A stretch of 8,246 nucleotides of DNA from Candidatus Aerophobota bacterium (GTDB lineage: Bacteria > Aerophobota > Aerophobia > Aerophobales > B3-G15): positions 1-8,246 of the forward strand of contig JAUWJJ010000037.1 of assembly GCA_030607765.1 (NCBI GenBank). The letters are read 5' to 3'. A program made the position numbers and the translations under genes. The notes under the pieces are model-generated. The model made no database searches and had not been told where the DNA came from. It worked only from the letters and a program-made list of their open reading frames with translations. Shown in pieces: positions 5,211-8,246 of this stretch (positions are counted from its first letter, which is position 1; every line of letters begins with the position of its first letter).

Positions 5211-5612
5211 ATGGGAGGACACGGTTACAGAAATATGTATTATCTTACGGAACTGCCTGGCTGGATGAGATTTGGGTTCTCTCCTGGTTGGGCAGGAAGG
5301 GGCCCCACTGGCTTAGGACCAGCAGCTAATTACCTTATGACAGGGCAATGGCCAACTCCACAGGCACAGGCTTATTGGCAGGATATGCAAGCAGGACAGG
5401 CACCTTATCCAGCCTTTAGTGGACCAGGAACAATGCCTTACGGCTTTTCACAACCACCAGGAGCAGCACCTGGAATGGCTCCTTTTGCACCTCAAGCATC
5501 ACCTGAGCAAGAACTGAGTTTTCTAAAAGACCAGACCGGTATCTTAAAAGATCAATTGGAGCAGATTAGCTCACGAATTAAAGAACTGGAAAAATCAGAA
5601 AAACAAGATTAA
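5211..5612 (+). CDS. Small Gly/Pro-rich protein with coiled-coil tail, orp-cluster-associated
   Basis: This 133-residue protein has no recognised enzymatic domain. The N-terminal part (1-50) is aromatic-rich (RNMYYLTELPGWMRFGFSPG, then GPTGLGP). A Pro/Gln/Ala/Gly-rich low-complexity linker covers about 50-96, and a coiled coil covers 97-133 (QELSFLKDQTGILKDQLEQI, then SSRIKELEKSE). It has no cysteines, signal peptide or membrane span. The tail closely resembles residues 169-203 of the NifX-like protein downstream and less closely the tail of the 115-residue DUF5320 protein. I believe similar proteins occur beside NifX-like and Fe-S MinD genes in other anaerobes, but I cannot give a family name. 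The ATG has AAGGGGG 10-14 bases upstream. Confidence 0.82.
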   Translation: MGGHGYRNMYYLTELPGWMRFGFSPGWAGRGPTGLGPAANYLMTGQWPTPQAQAYWQDMQAGQAPYPAFSGPGTMPYGFSQPPGAAPGMAPFAPQASPEQELSFLKDQTGILKDQLEQISSRIKELEKSEKQD

Positions 5613-5622
5613 ATACTATAAA

Positions 5623-5650
5623 GGGGATAGATCTGTTTAGGTCTATCCCT
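5623..5650 (+). terminator. Stem-loop after the 133-residue protein gene
   Basis: GGGATAGATC (5624-5633) pairs with GGTCTATCCC (5640-5649) with one wobble pair and a 6-base loop, only 10 bases after the stop codon. The following ATTATAATTG is AT-rich but has no run of T, so termination would be weak or factor-dependent. Confidence 0.4.
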
Positions 5651-5706
5651 ATTATAATTGACTAAGAAAAGGGTTTTAATATCACTTAGTTTGTCAAGGG
5701 TTCTTT

Positions 5707-5737
5707 ACCCCGTAAGATATTTACTATCTAACGGGGT
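5707..5737 (+). repeat. Intergenic hairpin, copy 3 of the CCCxGTTAGAT family
   Basis: ACCCCGTAAGATA (5707-5719) pairs with TATCTAACGGGGT (5725-5737) with a single A-A mismatch and a 5-base loop. It sits 13 bases upstream of the Shine-Dalgarno of the NifX-like gene, much as copy 1 sits before the first DUF5320 gene. Compared with copy 1, the C-G pair that replaces T-A in the lower stem is changed on both sides. Confidence 0.65.
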
Positions 5738-5762
5738 TTACTAAATAACAGGAGGAATTAAG

Positions 5763-6374
5763 ATGAAAATAGCAATATCAGCTACTGGTCCTGATTTAAA
5801 TGCTCAGGTAGACCCAAGATTGGGGCGTTGCCAGTACTTTATTATTGTGGATCCAGAAACAATGGAATTTGAGGGAATTCAAAATCCCAGTGTAGGGGCA
5901 ACGCATGGAGCTGGAATTCAGACTGCTCAACTAATAGCTAACAAATGTGCAACGGTGGTTCTTACCGGTAACTGCGGTCCCAATGCTTTTCAGACTTTAT
6001 CAGCATCAGGAATTCAAGTAATAGTAGGGGTTAGTGGAAAGATTAATGAAGTAATTGAAAGGTATAAAAAAGGAGAGTTTCAATCTACTGATCAGGCAAG
6101 TGTGTCATCACATTTTGGGACTGGTGGCAGCCCATCTTTTGGGACAGGAATGGGTGGAGGTCGTGGTATGGGTCAAGGTGGAGGAATGGGTATGGGTCAA
6201 GGTATGATGGGTGGTGGTTTTCAAACAACATATGGTATGGGAACCCCTCCAGGTGCTGTGCCCCAAATATCCAAAGATCAAGAGCTTAAATTTTTAGAAA
6301 ATCAAACTCAAGCTTTAAAAGAACAGTTAGAACAAATAGATAAAAGAATTAAAGAACTTAAAAAAAATAGCTAA
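5763..6374 (+). CDS. NifX/NifB-family metal-cluster-binding protein with Met/Gly-rich linker and coiled-coil tail
   Basis: The protein has 203 residues. Residues 1-106 form a dinitrogenase iron-molybdenum cofactor-type domain: MKIAISATG, DPRLGRCQYF (18-27), THGAGIQTAQL (48-58), TGNCGPNAF (69-77) and the GVSGKINEVIERYKKGE end. Cysteines are C23, C62 and C71. The family (NifX, NifY, the NifB C-terminus, MTH1175, the orange protein Orp) binds metal-sulfur clusters. Residues 117-167 are a Gly-rich linker with seven methionines (130-159), and 169-203 a coiled coil ending in QLEQIDKRIKELKK. The stand-alone family is usually about 110-130 residues, so the linker and tail are additions. No nif genes are present, so this is not nitrogen fixation as such. 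The Fe-S MinD pair downstream points to an Orp-like complex. AGGAGG lies 6 bases before the ATG. Confidence 0.92.
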   Translation: MKIAISATGPDLNAQVDPRLGRCQYFIIVDPETMEFEGIQNPSVGATHGAGIQTAQLIANKCATVVLTGNCGPNAFQTLSASGIQVIVGVSGKINEVIERYKKGEFQSTDQASVSSHFGTGGSPSFGTGMGGGRGMGQGGGMGMGQGMMGGGFQTTYGMGTPPGAVPQISKDQELKFLENQTQALKEQLEQIDKRIKELKKNS

Positions 6375-6393
6375 ATAATAAAAGGAGAAAAAA

Positions 6394-6582
6394 ATGCCCA
6401 GAGGAGATGGAACAGGACCTCCTGGTGGAGGTCGTGGTAGAATGGGTGGTACTCGTCCCGGCGCAGACCCAACTGGAAAGTGTGTTTGTCCAAACTGTGG
6501 AGCAACTACTGTTCATCAAATAGGGGTTCCCTGTTATCAGGTAAGCTGTTCCAAGTGCAGCACTAAAATGGTAAGAGGATAA
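6394..6582 (+). CDS. Small zinc-ribbon protein with DUF5320-type head
   Basis: This is a 62-residue protein. Its first nine residues, MPRGDGTGP, are identical to the head of the 115-residue DUF5320 protein, followed by a Gly/Arg-rich linker (11-23). The C-terminal part has C32-x2-C35 and C52-x2-C55, a zinc ribbon or rubredoxin-like site, plus two extra cysteines (C30, C47) and H41 in HQIGVPC that might join a metal site. A small iron site cannot be excluded. It lies 19 bases after the NifX-like gene, with AAAGGAG before the ATG, and ends 8 bases before the first ATPase, whose translation may be coupled to it. The function is unknown; a scaffold or redox partner of the complex is plausible. 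Confidence 0.85.
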   Translation: MPRGDGTGPPGGGRGRMGGTRPGADPTGKCVCPNCGATTVHQIGVPCYQVSCSKCSTKMVRG

Positions 6583-6590
6583 AAACTTAG

Positions 6591-7442
6591 ATGGTTATTT
6601 GTGTTGCCAGTGGTAAAGGTGGAACAGGTAAGACTACTGTAGCGGTAAATTTAGCTTTATCCTTAGGAAACGTTCAGTTTTTAGACTTAGATGTGGAAGA
6701 GCCTAACGCGTATATTTTTTTAAAACCTAAGATTACTCATACTAAATCTGTAGGTGTTTTGGTGCCTCAGATTGATGAGGAAAAATGTAGCTATTGTGGA
6801 AAATGTGCAGATTTTTGTAACTATAATGCTATTGCTGTAGTTAAAGGGAAAGTTTTATTTTTCCCGGAGCTTTGTCATAACTGTGGTGGATGTGCCCTTG
6901 TTTGCCCAGAAGGAGCTATTAAAGAGGTAACTCGGCCAAAAGGTGTAATTGAGGAGGGAATAGCTGCTGGCTCAATTCACTTTATCCAGGGAGAACTTAT
7001 AGTGGGAGAGGCAGTTTCTCCTCCCTTAATTAAAGCAGTAAAGAAAGCTGCCAATACTAATCAAATTACTATTATTGATGTCCCCCCAGGAACCTCTTGC
7101 CCTGCAGTTGAATCGGTAAAGGGAAGCGATTTTTGTATTTTAGTTACAGAGCCAACTCCTTTTGGTTTAAATGATTTAATCTTAGCTGTGGAGGTGGTAA
7201 AAAAACTAAAGATACCTTTTGGAATAGTAATTAACAGGGCTGATGTGGGAGATAAAAAAGTTGATGAGTACTGTGAAAGAGAAAAAATTCCTGTTTTAAT
7301 GCGTATTCCCATGGATGAGGAAATTGCTAAAGCTTATTCCAGACGAATTCCTGTAATAGAGGTTAAGCCAGAATACAAAGAGAATTTTATAGGCCTGTAT
7401 AAAAAAGTTGAGCAACTAAAATCTACAAGAATGCTATTATGA
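6591..7442 (+). CDS. MinD/Mrp-like P-loop ATPase with inserted 2x[4Fe-4S] ferredoxin domain (first of pair)
   Basis: This is a 283-residue cytosolic ATPase of the SIMIBI/MinD class. The deviant Walker A is SGKGGTGKTT (7-16), with the signature lysine K9 that acts across a dimer. The switch segment is DLDVEEPN (32-39) and the switch II motif is DVPPGTSCP (163-171). Inserted at 62-110 are two ferredoxin-type [4Fe-4S] sites, C66-x2-C69-x2-C72-x3-C76 and C95-x2-C98-x2-C101-x3-CP (105-106). Pairs of this kind occur beside NifX-family proteins in anaerobes and belong to the orange-protein complex of Desulfovibrio. ATP-driven metal-cluster loading, or an electron-transfer switch, is the likely role. 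The ATG at 6591 has only a weak GAGG inside the preceding stop region, suggesting translational coupling. It overlaps the second ATPase by 4 bases (ATGA). Confidence 0.93.
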   Translation: MVICVASGKGGTGKTTVAVNLALSLGNVQFLDLDVEEPNAYIFLKPKITHTKSVGVLVPQIDEEKCSYCGKCADFCNYNAIAVVKGKVLFFPELCHNCGGCALVCPEGAIKEVTRPKGVIEEGIAAGSIHFIQGELIVGEAVSPPLIKAVKKAANTNQITIIDVPPGTSCPAVESVKGSDFCILVTEPTPFGLNDLILAVEVVKKLKIPFGIVINRADVGDKKVDEYCEREKIPVLMRIPMDEEIAKAYSRRIPVIEVKPEYKENFIGLYKKVEQLKSTRMLL

Positions 7443-8246
7443 AACAAATTGTAGTTATCAGTGGTAAGGGTGGAACAGGTAAGACAGTTATTACCGCCAG
7501 CTTTGCCAGTTTAGCTAAAAATAAAGTTATGGTAGACTGTGATGTAGATGCAGCAGATTTATATCTTCTTCTTCATCCTACCATTAAGGAAACTTATGAG
7601 TTTGTGGGAAAAGTTGCAAAAATAGATCAAGATAAATGCAATCAATGCGGAAAATGCCAAGAGGCTTGTCGATTTGAGGGAATAAATAAAATAAATAATC
7701 ACTTTGTAGTTGATCCTATTGCTTGTGAAAATTGCGGAGTTTGCAGGTATGTTTGTTCTCAAAAAGCAGTTAAGATGGTAGAAAAACTTTCAGGAAAATG
7801 GTTTGTCTCCGAAACTAAATATGGACCATTAGTTCATGCAAAATTAGGAATTGCTGAGGAAAATTCAGGAAAACTGGTAAGCTTAGTTAAACAAAAAGCT
7901 AAAACTATTGCTGAAGATGAAAAAAAAGATTTCATTATCATAGATGGTCCACCTGGAATTGGTTGCCCGGTTATCGCTTCTTTATCAGGAGTAGATATTG
8001 CTTTAGTTGTTACCGAGCCTACCCTCTCGGGTATTCATGACTTAGAACGTATCCTCGGGGTTGCTCATCATTTTGGTATTAAGAGCCTGGTTTGTATAAA
8101 TAAATACGACATAAATCTTGAAAATAGCCAAAAAATAAAAAGCTATTGTCAAGGTTGGGGGATTGAGGTAGTTGGTGAAATTTCCTTTGATATAGCTGTT
8201 ATCAGAGCTTTGGTTATGGGAAAGCCGATAGTGGAAACCTCAGATG
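7439..8246 (+). CDS. MinD/Mrp-like P-loop ATPase with inserted 2x[4Fe-4S] ferredoxin domain (second of pair), cut by window edge
   Basis: I translated 269 residues from the ATG that overlaps the previous stop (ATGA). The Walker A is SGKGGTGKTV (8-17), keeping K10, K15 and T16 but with Val after KT. Then come DCDVDAADLYLLL (33-45), cluster sites C67-x2-C70-x2-C73-x3-C77 and C96-x2-C99-x2-C102-x3-C106, and DGPPGIGCP (169-177). Neither last cluster cysteine is followed by the usual proline. It is a clear paralogue of the first ATPase but differs in the switch segment (DVDAAD against DVEEPN), so the two probably form a heterodimer with distinct subunit roles. The frame ends in ETSD at the window edge. 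The family is about 280-290 residues long, so only about 15-20 are missing. Co-translation with the first gene supports a 1:1 complex. Confidence 0.93.
   Translation, partial: MKQIVVISGKGGTGKTVITASFASLAKNKVMVDCDVDAADLYLLLHPTIKETYEFVGKVAKIDQDKCNQCGKCQEACRFEGINKINNHFVVDPIACENCGVCRYVCSQKAVKMVEKLSGKWFVSETKYGPLVHAKLGIAEENSGKLVSLVKQKAKTIAEDEKKDFIIIDGPPGIGCPVIASLSGVDIALVVTEPTLSGIHDLERILGVAHHFGIKSLVCINKYDINLENSQKIKSYCQGWGIEVVGEISFDIAVIRALVMGKPIVETSD

Noticed and set aside
5691..5718. Possible promoter for the NifX-like gene (TTGTCA, 16 bases, TAAGAT)
   Set aside because: The -10 matches only four of six bases and lies in the arm of a hairpin whose sequence is explained by the repeat family.
4214..5737. 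CRISPR array suggested by repeated palindromic units
   Set aside because: The units are unevenly spaced, separated by genes, and have covarying rather than identical sequence; no cas gene is present.
7061..7762. Two minus-strand open frames opposite the ATPase genes
   Set aside because: Both are antisense to conserved Fe-S MinD coding sequence.
4276..8246. Nitrogenase accessory cluster because of the NifX/NifB-type domain
   Set aside because: No nifH, D, K, E, N or full NifB is present. The domain occurs widely in non-nitrogen-fixing anaerobes, and the neighbours match orange-protein-type clusters.

Overview
The window is AT-rich bacterial DNA. Shine-Dalgarno sequences are strong (two are perfect 10-base AAGGAGGTGA), sigma-70-type promoters are near consensus, and there is a classic Fur box. 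The gene content (NifX-type protein, paired MinD-like ATPases with inserted ferredoxin domains, MPRGDGTGP-type small proteins, radical SAM enzyme) is typical of strict anaerobes. A short structured repeat of a type I associate with uncultured anaerobic bacteria also fits, but I cannot name a phylum from this sequence alone.

Left half (minus strand, read right to left): a TetR-family regulator, a radical SAM enzyme with a partial SPASM-like C-terminus, a two-domain Nudix hydrolase with an N-terminal zinc ribbon, and the 5' part of coaD (phosphopantetheine adenylyltransferase), which runs off the left edge. Gaps are 45, 7 and 78 bases, so the first three look like one transcript and coaD may be its tail.

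Centre (3430-3738): a divergent control region. Two near-consensus promoters stand back to back, with their -35 boxes inside the two arms of one 13-bp inverted repeat. The rightward promoter is overlapped by a near-perfect Fur box. The leftward one is overlapped by a likely TetR operator. The tetR leader also carries a compact cloverleaf-like repeat.

Right half (plus strand): a Fur-family regulator, then two nearly identical DUF5320-type Gly/Tyr-rich proteins (the second has lost its coiled-coil tail), a 133-residue protein with the same type of tail, a NifX/NifB-family metal-cluster-binding protein with a Met/Gly-rich linker and the same tail, a 62-residue zinc-ribbon protein with the DUF5320 head, and two tandem MinD-like ATPases with 2x[4Fe-4S] domains (the second is cut by the right edge). 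The gene set resembles the anaerobe-specific orange-protein (orp) clusters of sulfate reducers, in which NifX-family proteins and Fe-S MinD ATPases form a complex of uncertain purpose. Here it stands behind a Fur-controlled regulator. Shared coiled-coil tails suggest that the small proteins assemble together with the NifX-like protein, and the ATPase pair may load or remove a metal cluster. The intergenic spaces hold a family of related hairpins whose arms covary, which is the least explained feature of the window.
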